NCBI GenBank assembly: GCA_963698735.1 | Contig: CAVOSA010000021.1 | Location: 208,385 to 272,384 of the forward strand | Direction: 5' to 3' | Origin: RPQJ01 sp963698735 | Lineage (GTDB): Bacteria > Pseudomonadota > Gammaproteobacteria > Steroidobacterales > Steroidobacteraceae | DNA: 64,000 nt | Part shown: in pieces, positions 28,365 through 37,285 of the stretch | Layout: every line of letters starts with the position of its first letter | Numbering within the stretch: the stretch's first letter is position 1 | The notes under the pieces: generated by a model | What the model saw: only the letters and a program-made list of their open reading frames with translations | Told to the model about the DNA's origin: nothing | Database searches by the model: none | Made by a program: the position numbers and the translations under genes

Positions 28365-29555
28365 ATGGGCATCGGTGGTGTCGGTGACATTGAACCCGTC
28401 TGGCAGTATATAGCGAGAGCCTCAGCAGCGATAAGTATGGGGCAGTTAGACGAGGCGGAGCTCTACGCCAAGAAGGCCCTCAGCACTGAGCCTAGTCTAG
28501 CAGAGGCGTATATACTATTATGTGATGTTCTCGAGAAGAAAGGAAAAAGAGGCGAAGCAAACCTCTATTATCAGCAGGCAGTTACAAGCCAGCCTTTCAA
28601 CATCACTCTTACTGGAGCTTACGCCTATTTCCTCTTCAGAAACGGTCAAGTTGACGATGCAGAAGTCATGATCCGAAAAACTCTTGCTATCGCACCAGAT
28701 CATGCCGCTTACAGAACATTCTACGCTGTTGTCCTCCAGCAGAAAGGGGACTTGGAAAAAGCAGAAGAGAACGTCCGGACAGCTGTCACAATGGATCCTA
28801 AATCTAGTGACGCCCACTCAACTTACGGCGTCATTCTCTGGAAGAAAGGACGTCACGACGAAGCTATCAAGCACATTACCCGCGCTATAGAGTTGAAGCC
28901 TAACGATCCTAGTATCCAACTCAATTATGCACTTGTTCTAGAGAGCGTAGGTAAGCTTGAGGAGGCAGCAGTTCACTATCAGAAAGCACTGGAGCTACGC
29001 CCCAATTGGCCTGAAGTAAAAGAAAGATATGAGAAGCTAAAAACCTTAAAAGACGACCCCAAATTCATATTAAAGCAAACAAAAATCCTCAAGGATCAGG
29101 GCAAAATCGGTGAGGCAGAGGTCATTTACAAGAAGATCCTCGAATCCAACCCAAATCTAAACGAAGCACATAACGATTACGGGGTCTTCCTCTGGGAAAC
29201 AAAACGGATTGCCGAAGCTGAACCCCAACTCAAAAAAGCAGTCGAACTCGACCCTAACTGGGTTACGGCTCAATACAACTTAGCACTATTTTACACGAGT
29301 CAGGGAAGGTTCGCTGATTCTGAACCCTTCTTCAGTCGAACAATAGAGTTATACCCCAATTTTCCAGATGCTCACTTCTGGTATGCGAACATCCTCTTCA
29401 AACTAAATAAGGGCGTGAAAGCGGAGGAGCATTACAAGAAGGCTATTGAGCAAAAACCCGGATTCAAAAAAGCTCACGAAAACTATGGACATCTCCTAAG
29501 AACACTCGGCAGGATAAAGGAGTCAGAGGAACATTTCAAGAAAGCCAACACATAG
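28365..29555 (+). CDS. TPR-repeat protein
   Basis: The 396-residue protein is almost wholly tetratricopeptide repeats, about ten 34-residue units, for example LDEAELYAKKALSTEPS, DLEKAEENVRTAVTMDP, RHDEAIKHITRAIELKPND, KLEEAAVHYQKALELRPNW and RIAEAEPQLKKAVELDPNW. A short break around residues 225-240 (KTLKDDPKFILKQ) divides the solenoid into two halves. TPRs form protein-protein binding surfaces. No enzymatic domain, signal or membrane segment is visible. Partners may be the flanking OsmC and FMN-reductase genes but that is only positional. Confidence 0.9.
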   Translation: MGIGGVGDIEPVWQYIARASAAISMGQLDEAELYAKKALSTEPSLAEAYILLCDVLEKKGKRGEANLYYQQAVTSQPFNITLTGAYAYFLFRNGQVDDAEVMIRKTLAIAPDHAAYRTFYAVVLQQKGDLEKAEENVRTAVTMDPKSSDAHSTYGVILWKKGRHDEAIKHITRAIELKPNDPSIQLNYALVLESVGKLEEAAVHYQKALELRPNWPEVKERYEKLKTLKDDPKFILKQTKILKDQGKIGEAEVIYKKILESNPNLNEAHNDYGVFLWETKRIAEAEPQLKKAVELDPNWVTAQYNLALFYTSQGRFADSEPFFSRTIELYPNFPDAHFWYANILFKLNKGVKAEEHYKKAIEQKPGFKKAHENYGHLLRTLGRIKESEEHFKKANT

Positions 29556-29744
29556 ACAACTTTAGACCATTTTGAAATGAAAGAACTACCAGGTAATGCC
29601 CCCGAAGCATTTCCCCTAGCTTGAAACGTTCAGCATTTACTTATTGTAAATATACAAAAACTGGTGATATTTGAGCAAAAGGTTCCCAAACCAACTCAAT
29701 CTAAGAGGATTTATCCTACCTCGAAGAGTCTTATTAGAGTATTA

Positions 29745-30275
29745 ATGAATGTTCTAGGAATCGTCGGCGGCCCCAACCCAACAGGTAACACCGGGCTGCT
29801 CGTAAAAGCTGTACTAGAAGGCGCGCAATCATCTGGCCATGTGACCACATTATTCAACCTCGCAGAGCTTGATGTAGGACACCTAACAGCGAAAGACCAA
29901 AAAATCACATACCCTAAAGATGATATGGAAAAGCTTTACCCCCACATCGAATCGATGAGTACCCTTGTTATCGGGAGCCCCATCTACTTTGAGGCTTGGG
30001 ACAGCCGCACAATCACCTTCCTCAACAGGCTCTATGTTTATAGTGAAGCGCGAAAGGGAAGGTTCCCGAAAGGGGCGAAAGTTGTTAACTGCATTACATA
30101 TGGGTGGGATAAGATCGGAGCCTATGATAAAATACATGACTGGGCTGAGGGAATGGAAAAATATTTAGGACTAATGCCTGCAGGTAGGCTTAGTGCGGAA
30201 GGAACGGGGAGCAAACCAGTGTCCAAACGAAATGACCTTCTCGAAGAAGCTCGAAATATAGGTAGTAAACTCTAA
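29745..30275 (+). CDS. Flavodoxin-like / NADPH-dependent FMN reductase family protein
   Basis: From ATG 29745 the product has about 176 residues: VLGIVGGPNPTGNTGLLVKA (FMN phosphate-binding loop), GHVTTLFNLAEL, LVIGSPIYFEAWDSRTITFL and KVVNCITYGWDKIGAYD. The fold is that of FMN-dependent reductases of the iron-sulfur flavoprotein / NADPH quinone reductase superfamily. The Cys motif of iron-sulfur flavoproteins after the second strand is absent. A longer reading begins upstream but the ATG fits the domain start better. Electron donor and acceptor unknown. Confidence 0.82.
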   Translation: MNVLGIVGGPNPTGNTGLLVKAVLEGAQSSGHVTTLFNLAELDVGHLTAKDQKITYPKDDMEKLYPHIESMSTLVIGSPIYFEAWDSRTITFLNRLYVYSEARKGRFPKGAKVVNCITYGWDKIGAYDKIHDWAEGMEKYLGLMPAGRLSAEGTGSKPVSKRNDLLEEARNIGSKL

Positions 30276-30287
30276 TCTTATTCGATT

Positions 30288-30680
30288 CTAGAGAGTCTTA
30301 ACACGGTAGCTTATCTTCGGGTTACTCTTTAGAGTGTTTCCGACATAACACCGTTGGATCTCCATGGAGAGATCCTGAACTTGGGACTCTGTTAACGAGG
30401 CTCCGACTTTTATCTCGATGTTGAACTGGGAGGCTCTACTGGGTACCTTCTCGTTTACAGCCTCAACTGAGAGAACGAGTTCAGTAACCTGAATGTTGTT
30501 TCTATTCAAATATAACGCTGCATGAAAAGCGGAGCAGAGACCAAGGCTTGCCGTAAGAAGCTTACCCGGACTCATACCGGCCGGTAGAGTTTGTGCATCA
30601 ATTCTACCAGACATGATTTCGAATCCGTCTGCCTCAGCTTTGAATTGAGTGCCTTCTATTTGAGTAATTTTAACGCTCAT
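30288..30680 (-). CDS. OsmC-family protein (copy 2)
   Basis: About 130 residues from ATG 30680: MSVKITQIEGTQFKAEADGF, AGMSPGKLLTASLGLCSAFH with the first Cys, and MEIQRCYVGNTLKSNPKISY with the second. It closely parallels copy 1 (both share the SLGLC, ALYL and RCYVGNT-like segments), which indicates an old gene duplication. Predicted role: peroxide or thiol redox chemistry. It ends 13 bases after the convergent FMN reductase. The tRNA-Thr gene begins about 100 bases away in the opposite direction. Confidence 0.85.
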   Translation of the reverse strand: MSVKITQIEGTQFKAEADGFEIMSGRIDAQTLPAGMSPGKLLTASLGLCSAFHAALYLNRNNIQVTELVLSVEAVNEKVPSRASQFNIEIKVGASLTESQVQDLSMEIQRCYVGNTLKSNPKISYRVKTL

Positions 30681-30743
30681 AGTCGTTCTACCGGGAACAT
30701 AATACGGTAAGTTAAGTATCTTCTCCCATCCGGTTAGGTGAAA

Positions 30744-30752
30744 CATATAAAC
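30744..30752 (+). promoter_or_regulatory. TATA box for tRNA-Thr (UGU)
   Basis: CATATAAAC lies 25 to 33 bases before the tRNA 5' end, the best-looking archaeal TATA element among the four tRNA genes here. Confidence 0.55.
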
Positions 30753-30776
30753 ATCTTCCCATCTGATTCTATGTAC

Positions 30777-30854
30777 GCCTCGGTAGCTCAGCCTGGCTAG
30801 AGCGGCAGCCTTGTAAGCTGTAGGTCACGGGATCAAATCCCGTCCGGGGCTCCA
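30777..30854 (+). tRNA. tRNA-Thr (UGU)
   Basis: Acceptor GCCTCGG pairs with CCGGGGC (one T-G pair), discriminator T and encoded CCA (30852-30854). The anticodon arm GCAGC-CTTGTAA-GCTGT has anticodon TGT. The T-arm is ACGGGATCAAATCCCGT. No intron. Body sequence is very similar to tRNA-Thr(CGU) at 24826, so the two probably arose by duplication. Confidence 0.95.
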
Positions 30855-31009
30855 TTCTCTACATCTAAAAGGGCATACAAATCAATTCATAAGTTAGGAT
30901 ACTTTCCACGCTGTTAGAATTTAGATCTTTAAATTACACCAAACATCAACCGCTAATTATGGGATATTGCGAAAATACTTTAACCAGTGTCGGATTTCTC
31001 TTTAGAAAG

Positions 31010-31357
31010 TTAAAAGAGCTTCAGTTGTTTGCTCTTTTTAGGTTGTTTAATTTTTAGTGTCTCTTTTTTTGCTGAGGGCTTTATAGGTCTCTCCTGAACT
31101 GGGTCAGGTTTAATGGATTTTTGCTTACTGCTCTTTTTAGCTTTAGCCGTAGGCTTGGATTGATCATTCTCTATTGGTTGTGAATTCGCGATCTTTGGCT
31201 TTACCGCAGTCTTTGCCTCAGTCTTTACCTTCTTTATTGGAGTCTTCTTTGTTTTCGAAGCTTTAGATAACGCCTTAACAGTTTTCACGCTAACATTTGC
31301 ATTCTTTTTTGTTTTTGTGTTCGATGTTATACGTTTCTTGCTAGCCTCCGCTTTCAT
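31010..31357 (-). CDS. Lysine-rich low-complexity protein
   Basis: The 115-residue protein is roughly one third lysine with Ser, Thr, Ala and Pro and no predicted globular domain, like the tails of histone H1 or other nucleic-acid-binding proteins. It ends KKSKQLKLF, a short hydrophobic tag after a basic stretch. Its start overlaps the stop of the zinc-finger gene by four bases (ATGA), so the two are translationally coupled. A nucleic-acid-binding role is inferred from composition and the partner only. I do not recognise a family. It could be a C-terminal extension of the finger protein if a frameshift separated them. Confidence 0.6.
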   Translation of the reverse strand: MKAEASKKRITSNTKTKKNANVSVKTVKALSKASKTKKTPIKKVKTEAKTAVKPKIANSQPIENDQSKPTAKAKKSSKQKSIKPDPVQERPIKPSAKKETLKIKQPKKSKQLKLF

Positions 31358-31707
31358 CGAAGACTCTTCACGACCTTTAACTTCGTTTCCTTCTCAGTTT
31401 TCGGTACTGCAATTAGGTCTACGCGTTCGGGATGGCTCATTAAGATGTGTTTTTTAAGACCAACTTCGCTGTTCAAAACCCGGTTACAGACGGGACAGGG
31501 AAGATTAACGGCGAGGAACTCAACCTCCTTCCCAAGGTACTCACGCCGATACCTCGATGCAAGTTTCTCCGCCTCATCATAGCTTACTCTTCCCTCTGTT
31601 TTTATCTGGATATTGATTGTTACGGTGAAACTGTTATTGTGATCGATATCATGCGTAAGACCTATCTCCCTTACAGCGCCTTTGAGCTTATTTTCTTGGG
31701 CGGTCAC
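31354..31707 (-). CDS. Archaeal C2H2 zinc-finger protein
   Basis: The 117-residue protein has an N-terminal alpha/beta part (KGAVREIGLTHDIDHNNSFTV, DEAEKLASRYRREYLGKEVE) followed by a single finger LPCPVCNRVLNSEVGLKKHI with LMSHPERVD, giving a C-x2-C-x12-H-x4-H pattern. Short single-finger proteins of this kind are common in archaea and generally unassigned. It heads a two-gene unit with the lysine-rich protein, which it overlaps by four bases. DNA or RNA binding is likely; targets are unknown. Confidence 0.7.
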   Translation of the reverse strand: MTAQENKLKGAVREIGLTHDIDHNNSFTVTINIQIKTEGRVSYDEAEKLASRYRREYLGKEVEFLAVNLPCPVCNRVLNSEVGLKKHILMSHPERVDLIAVPKTEKETKLKVVKSLR

Positions 31708-31837
31708 AGATTCACCTCTTTCTAATTGATCTGAGCCTTAAAGTGGGCGTGAGGGTTTAAAAGCATGCCCGTATCCACGGATGGTCACGTAAACAAAAAA
31801 TAAAATGCGACAATTCAATAATATATGGATTGTACGT

Positions 31838-32902
31838 TTAACGTTTATAGGAGCCATATTTCTGAACTGCGCGCCCCACTGCATTGTAGTTTTCTATGGG
31901 CGTGTCCTGGAATACGGTACAGCCAGGGCCGATCATAAAGCCCCCACCTTCTGCGCATTCTTCTATCGCTTTCTTAACTGCGGCTTCAACCTGCTTTGGG
32001 GTCCCACTACGGAGGAGTTTCTCGTGGTCTAACCCTCCACAGATGCAGAACTTATCGCCATAGATCTCTTTACCCTTCTTTATGGGGGTCCAGGAGTGGC
32101 TTGCCCAATTAATTGATGTAACAGGGTACTTCTTGAACCAGCCTTCCTCCATTAGTTTCTCCGGATTTCCTTCGGGGGTGCTACAGATATGCATCAGTTT
32201 TATGGGTGCTTTCACGGAATCAAGGATCTTCTTATCGTAACCAAGTGCATATTGCTCTAATTGCTTCTTATCAAGGTCTCGCCAAATACGGCCGCCTCCA
32301 CCGACTCCAAAGAAGATTCCTGAGGCTCCAGCATCGATGCATGCTTTTGCGAAGTCGATTGTTGTCTCAGTAATGGTCTCAAGTCCTTTCTTTAGGGCGT
32401 CAGGGTTCTCCTTCATATCCTTGAGAACCTGTTTAGGTGTACTAACGCCGTGCATGGCTTGGATGATAGGGCTTGGGATTGTGTAGATGAAGGGCATTCT
32501 GCGGAGGTCACGGGACAAGATCTCGTTGCAGCGGATGAACTCGCGGAGTTCTTTTCGTGGTTCTAAGACCCAGAGCTTCTCCCAGTCCGACGTTTCCTTG
32601 ACGGCAACTTCTTTTGTAGGGGCTTCCTCTTCGTTGTTGATAAACTCAAATTTGCTTCCCCATTGCATTGCCATGAACCGGTAATATGGTGTGACCTTAA
32701 GAAGATCCATTGAATAATCGAGTTCTCGAAGGAGTGCCATGTGGGCTTTCGCTGATTCTTCGCCGTCTCGTGTAGTTTTCTCCCAACTGTATCCGTTTAG
32801 CCACTTGCAGGCAGGGAAATGCCCCCATAAGGCCCATGGAACGCGGTCAGGGGTCTTATTATTCATGACAGCTAAGATTCGGTCAAATCTTTCGGACTCC
32901 AA
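31838..32902 (-). CDS. Uroporphyrinogen-decarboxylase-family methyltransferase-like protein
   Basis: The 354-residue protein has the UroD (MtaA/CmuA) TIM-barrel pattern: ERFDRILAVMNNKTPDRVPW at the start, IDAGASGIFFGVGG, IKLMHICSTPEGNPEKLM and the end GGGFMIGPGCTVFQDTPIENY. In MtaA/MtbA-type enzymes His and Cys in such positions bind zinc that activates a thiol; HICS and GPGC could serve this. These proteins move methyl groups from corrinoid proteins, but no corrinoid protein or heme genes are adjacent. True UroD function is unlikely because the active-site arginines at the N-terminus of UroD are not evident. Confidence 0.85.
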   Translation of the reverse strand: MESERFDRILAVMNNKTPDRVPWALWGHFPACKWLNGYSWEKTTRDGEESAKAHMALLRELDYSMDLLKVTPYYRFMAMQWGSKFEFINNEEEAPTKEVAVKETSDWEKLWVLEPRKELREFIRCNEILSRDLRRMPFIYTIPSPIIQAMHGVSTPKQVLKDMKENPDALKKGLETITETTIDFAKACIDAGASGIFFGVGGGGRIWRDLDKKQLEQYALGYDKKILDSVKAPIKLMHICSTPEGNPEKLMEEGWFKKYPVTSINWASHSWTPIKKGKEIYGDKFCICGGLDHEKLLRSGTPKQVEAAVKKAIEECAEGGGFMIGPGCTVFQDTPIENYNAVGRAVQKYGSYKR

Positions 32903-33060
32903 AGTGAATCAGGGTACAGTAACTTCATTGGAGAGTAATACAGTTTGCGGGCTTGATCAGCCCATATGAAGCTTATTTGAGGTTTACCTAAAGTTATGTA
33001 TGTTAGCGAGAATTCTGCAAACATCTATAAGTCATGGATCAATCCTGATCATAGTTTCTG

Positions 33061-34212
33061 GTGACTGTTTTGAAGTATCGCAAGTTCGGGAGAACCGGGT
33101 TTGAGGTTTCTGCGCTCGGGTTCGGCGCAATGAGGCTGCCTATACTTGATGGAGATTCTGCAAAGATCAATGAGCCGTTAGCAATCCGTATGATCCGCTA
33201 TGCTATAGATAACGGCATCAATTACGTTGACTCTGCATACGGATATCACAGAGGCAATAGTGAAGTCCTCGTCGGCAAGGCTCTCCTTGACGGTTACCGT
33301 GATAGAACAAAGGTCGCCACAAAGATGCCGACGTGGATGATCAACAGTAAAGAGGATATGGAGAGATGCTTCAACGAGCAGCTACAACGCCTTCAAACGG
33401 ATCACATAGATTTTTACCTTCTACACGGCCTCGGTAAGGACCGGTGGCCAAAGATAAAGGACATCGGTGTATTCGACTGGGCTGAGAAAAAGATCGCTGA
33501 GGGGAAGATAAGATACCTCGGCTTTAGCTTCCACGATGAGCTCCCCCTCTTCAAAGAGATTGTGGATAGTTATGATTGGACGTTCTGCCAAATCCAGTAC
33601 AATTACATGGACGAGAAGTTTCAAGCCGGAACAGAGGGACTAAAGTATGCAGCAAGTAAAGGCCTCGCGGTTATCGTTATGGAGCCAATCGCCGGTGGCC
33701 GTTTAGCAATTAAGCCTTCAGCCGTAATCCAAGAACTCTGGGAAACCGCAAAAATCAAGAGAAGCCCAGCGGAGTGGGCGCTTCAGTGGGTTTGGAACCA
33801 CCCCGAGGTCGCAGTTGTCCTAAGCGGAATGAGTACCTACCAGCAGGTAATAGAAAACATCGCTTCTGCAGAACGAAGCAGTATCAGTCATCTTACCGAA
33901 GATGAACTTCTCTTAATCGGAAAGGTTGCATCTAAATACCGTGAACTTGGCCCAATCGGTTGCACCGGATGTAGATACTGTATGCCATGCCCGAATGGAG
34001 TAGCTATTCCTGAAATATTTAGTCTCACAAACGAGTACTGGGCAGGAGATAGGAACGCCTCAATTAAACAGAAGTATAAAGACACCTTAAAACCGGAGCA
34101 GTACGCAAAAAACTGCATAAAGTGCGGTGTCTGTGAGGAAGCGTGCCCCCAACATTTACCTATCAGAGAGCTTCTTCGCGGCTCGGGGCAGACCTTCGAG
34201 TCTGAACGCTAG
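33061..34212 (+). CDS. Aldo/keto reductase with C-terminal 4Fe-4S ferredoxin domain
   Basis: The 383-residue protein joins an AKR barrel (KYRKFGRTGFEVSALGFGAM, NGINYVDSAYGYHRGNSE with catalytic Asp and Tyr, TKMPTW with Lys, LLHGLG with His) to a C-terminal segment with IGCTGCRYCMPCPNG and NCIKCGVCEEACP, which can bind [4Fe-4S] clusters. Such fused enzymes are frequent in anaerobes and may couple NADPH and ferredoxin-like electron transfer. Substrate is unknown. The start is GTG 33061. It precedes the MoxR-like ATPase by about 60 bases on the same strand. Confidence 0.9.
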   Translation: MTVLKYRKFGRTGFEVSALGFGAMRLPILDGDSAKINEPLAIRMIRYAIDNGINYVDSAYGYHRGNSEVLVGKALLDGYRDRTKVATKMPTWMINSKEDMERCFNEQLQRLQTDHIDFYLLHGLGKDRWPKIKDIGVFDWAEKKIAEGKIRYLGFSFHDELPLFKEIVDSYDWTFCQIQYNYMDEKFQAGTEGLKYAASKGLAVIVMEPIAGGRLAIKPSAVIQELWETAKIKRSPAEWALQWVWNHPEVAVVLSGMSTYQQVIENIASAERSSISHLTEDELLLIGKVASKYRELGPIGCTGCRYCMPCPNGVAIPEIFSLTNEYWAGDRNASIKQKYKDTLKPEQYAKNCIKCGVCEEACPQHLPIRELLRGSGQTFESER

Positions 34213-34271
34213 CCAATTCAATCCACTTTTTAGGAAGCCACGTCTCACCTAGATATTACGGGGCTTCAGCG

Positions 34272-35774
34272 TTGGATTTCGATTATGAAAGATACAAACC
34301 GATGCCAGTGAGCTATGAGTTGCGTCTTGCTGTACTAAAAAATATGCAACAGGGTGATGATCCTTTGCCGGACATTGAAGGGAGAGAAGAAACAAAAAAA
34401 GATGTGCTCCGATCAGTGCTCAGCGGGAGCTCACCATATCTAGTAAGCAGAGAGGGAACAGGAAAAACTCGTCTCGCGGAGAGTCTAGCCAAGCTTCTCC
34501 CACCAGTTCCAAAGGTAAAAGATTGCCCCTATAACTGTGATCCAAAATGGTCTGAAGAGTGGAAATGCCCGTCATGTAGAAGCGAAAAGGACCCTGAGTG
34601 GGAACTAATTTCAGGAGTCGAGCGATATAGCCGAATCCAAGGAAACGAGTACACGAACGAGGCTAAGATTCTCGGAGTTAAAGATATTCAAGCAATAGTG
34701 CAAGGAGGTAGCCCAACAGATCCAAAAGCTTTCATCGGCACGGGTGTTCTCCGCGGCAACAGAGGTGTTGTCTGCGTCGATGAGCTTCCAGCAATACCGA
34801 CTAAAGTGCAAGTGCTGTTTCACCCGATGCTCCAAGAGGGAAAAATCATTCTGGAGGAGTACAACTGGGTTCGCCCAATCGACATTTTCTTCGTAGCAAC
34901 CGGAAATCCAACGGGTTTCAGCCACGTTAATCGCGTGCCTGAACCTTTGTTGGATAGACTAGAGCTAATCACGATGAGGCTCCCCGAGGAGGACGTAGAG
35001 AGGGAGATCATGCTTAAAGAGGGATTTAGAATCCACGATGATTTTTATATGGAAAAACGGAGAAGGAAGATAAATGAGCCATTCTACGCTCTACCCTCCG
35101 ATCTTAAAAGACGCAGTTTCGCACCATGGTGGATCGTAGATACAGTTGCAAAGGTGGTAAGATACACACGAAACTGCCCTAATATCGACCGCGGTGCTAG
35201 TATCCGCGGTAGCATAAGGAGCCTTGATCATTCATTAAGCTCTGCTGAACTTAACCAGAAGTTAGTCGTAGGCCTTGCAGATGCCTCTGAAGGATTAAAA
35301 CTCTCACTGAGAGGAAGGATCAGATTGAGAGCGGATCTCATCGGTTTCGACGATAGCCCAACTACTTTCATGCTTAAGAACGATGAGGTGGTTGAGGATA
35401 TTCTATGGTATGCTGCGAGAGACGTTGGAACTTTGGTACTTAAGGCATTAGAAGACGATGTTGAACCCCATCAACTCGCAAAAGAGATAGGAAAAATTAT
35501 TCTCCAGAATAATTTGTTATTAGGACTTAACTCTAACCCAACTGCGTTTAAAGTGGTTAGATTCATGGAGGAGCAACAACCGTGGGAGAGCCTCAGTCTC
35601 CTTAGTGACTTTGGGGATCTTATTCGAGATGCGCCTAATTCAGTTGATGAGGAGGTTTTAAAGGCATATAGGTTAAGCGCGCTTGAGATCCTCGCTCATA
35701 CCTTAAATGCATCAAATGAAGAGGAACTGATCCCAATCGGAGAAGCTCTCTATACACCTAAAAGGATGAAGTAG
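34272..35774 (+). CDS. MoxR / magnesium-chelatase-I-like AAA+ ATPase with cysteine insert
   Basis: The 500-residue AAA+ protein has Walker A SREGTGKTRL (about 59-68) and Walker B GVVCVDELP (165-173), a sensor segment FFVATGNPTGF and arginine-finger-type PEPLLDRLEL. It resembles BchI/ChlI-like ATPases. Between Walker A and B is a Cys insert with Cys 85, 89, 99 and 102 (C-x3-C, C-x2-C) that may bind zinc. A start at TTG 34272 gives MDFDYERY; an ATG at 34302 is possible. The VWA gene follows two bases later, a pairing typical of MoxR/VWA chaperone or metal-insertion systems. No porphyrin-pathway genes are nearby. Confidence 0.85.
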   Translation: MDFDYERYKPMPVSYELRLAVLKNMQQGDDPLPDIEGREETKKDVLRSVLSGSSPYLVSREGTGKTRLAESLAKLLPPVPKVKDCPYNCDPKWSEEWKCPSCRSEKDPEWELISGVERYSRIQGNEYTNEAKILGVKDIQAIVQGGSPTDPKAFIGTGVLRGNRGVVCVDELPAIPTKVQVLFHPMLQEGKIILEEYNWVRPIDIFFVATGNPTGFSHVNRVPEPLLDRLELITMRLPEEDVEREIMLKEGFRIHDDFYMEKRRRKINEPFYALPSDLKRRSFAPWWIVDTVAKVVRYTRNCPNIDRGASIRGSIRSLDHSLSSAELNQKLVVGLADASEGLKLSLRGRIRLRADLIGFDDSPTTFMLKNDEVVEDILWYAARDVGTLVLKALEDDVEPHQLAKEIGKIILQNNLLLGLNSNPTAFKVVRFMEEQQPWESLSLLSDFGDLIRDAPNSVDEEVLKAYRLSALEILAHTLNASNEEELIPIGEALYTPKRMK

Positions 35775-35776
35775 CA

Positions 35777-37018
35777 TTGCTGGAACCCCGCCAGAACCCG
35801 TGTAGCGACTTTGAGGACGGAACATTAGAGCTACTCCGAGACGCAGCCCGAGTTCAGATGGGAAGAGGACTTGACCAAGACTCGGCTCTCATGGAGAAAG
35901 TAAAAGAGAAAGCAGAGGAAAGGTTCGTAGCCGCGCAGAAAAAGCGTGAGGAACTTCAAGAGAAACTTGACTCGATGAAGGCGGAGGATATGCTACGTTC
36001 CGTGGAGAAGCTCCTAGAAGGGGAAAAACCAGACGAAGTACTGAAAGATGTAAAAATCTCCACCAACATGGAAGGCGTCCAGGAAGAAATTGATTCTCTC
36101 AGCGAAGAGACCCGCGGAGTTACCAGTGAGGATTGGGACTCGGTGATTCGAGACCTCGAGAAAAAAGGCTTCCTTGATAGCAAAGGTTATGGAGTAGCCT
36201 TAACCTCGAAAGGTGCAGAACTTCTTGGCAGAGGCTTTCTAAGCAGAATCCTCATTAACTTAGCTCGGAAAGGGCTTGGTGCCCACCGCGTTGAAGACGC
36301 CGGATATGGACCCTGGAAAGCATCTACATTTCGTGCCTTCGAGCCAGGAGACCCTTATGACAGGATCAGTATAGAGACTAGCCTCCTCGCTACTTTGGAG
36401 AGGAAGGGAAGATTCAGTGACATGCGTGTAGTGGATCTCAGAGTCTATGAGCCACGTTATGCAACAGAAGTCCACTTCGGGGTTCTCGTGGACCAAAGCG
36501 CTTCTATGAAAAAGAAAGGAAAGATGGAAGCAGCGGTCGAGACAGCTTTGGCTCTTTATGAGCTAATGCGGATCGATTTCCCAGAGGATAAATTGCGAAT
36601 CTACGCTTTCAGCGAATCGGTTAAACAGGTACAACCATGGGAGCTCATCAGAATGACAGTACCACAGCAATTCACCGATATCCGAGCCCCACTACGCACA
36701 TTCCGTTTATCCGTATCCAATGAACCTGGAAACAAACAGGCTCACCTGATCACCGACTCAGCACCAAATTACCTAGATGGAGAATTTGTGGGCTTCTCTA
36801 AAGCAATGGATGCGGTCCTTGAAGAAGCTCGACTATTCAGACTCAACGATATCGTTCTCAATGTGATCATGCTGGATGATGATCCTGAACTTCGTGAAAT
36901 GGCAGAAAAGATTGCGCGAATGAATCTGGGGCGTGTCTTCTTCACAGACCCAAAAAGCCTCGGCGAAGCCCTAGTAATGGATTATCTTTCTTCCAAGAGA
37001 GAACTGCTTTCCACCTAA
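35777..37018 (+). CDS. VWA-domain protein (partner of the MoxR-like ATPase)
   Basis: The 413-residue protein has a charged, coiled-coil-prone N-terminal part (residues about 35-110), a middle winged-helix-like section (VTSEDWDSVIRDLEKKGFL), and a C-terminal VWA domain with the metal-ion-dependent adhesion site VLVDQSASM (D239-x-S-x-S) and later DDDPELREMA. VWA proteins work with MoxR AAA+ ATPases to assemble or load metal centres or remodel complexes; BchD of magnesium chelatase is one example. It starts at TTG 35777, two bases after the ATPase stop. The target complex is unknown. Confidence 0.85.
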   Translation: MLEPRQNPCSDFEDGTLELLRDAARVQMGRGLDQDSALMEKVKEKAEERFVAAQKKREELQEKLDSMKAEDMLRSVEKLLEGEKPDEVLKDVKISTNMEGVQEEIDSLSEETRGVTSEDWDSVIRDLEKKGFLDSKGYGVALTSKGAELLGRGFLSRILINLARKGLGAHRVEDAGYGPWKASTFRAFEPGDPYDRISIETSLLATLERKGRFSDMRVVDLRVYEPRYATEVHFGVLVDQSASMKKKGKMEAAVETALALYELMRIDFPEDKLRIYAFSESVKQVQPWELIRMTVPQQFTDIRAPLRTFRLSVSNEPGNKQAHLITDSAPNYLDGEFVGFSKAMDAVLEEARLFRLNDIVLNVIMLDDDPELREMAEKIARMNLGRVFFTDPKSLGEALVMDYLSSKRELLST

Positions 37019-37285
37019 AACTAAGACGAGTTAAGGGGCGGCCCCAATTTCTGGATTGGACACTCCTTAGTGAGAGCGATCTTAATTTCAGAGACTATAG
37101 AATGGTGTTTAAATCGACTCCTTACGTAAAAAGTTAAATTCTTTTAATAAATAATTAAAATAAATTTGAAAAATAAAGAGGTAGAAAGACCTTCCGAGAT
37201 TGAATAGTATAAATTCTTCGATCCACCGCCTCCGAAAATGGACAGATCGATGATTTTAAAGAGCTTTATGGAGCTGAGGTCAAGA
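37019..37285. other. Intergenic spacer
   Basis: About 267 bases, AT-rich, between convergent genes. It contains a small GC-rich patch near 37036 and several A/T runs (37130-37180) that may be terminators; no gene seen. Confidence 0.35.
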
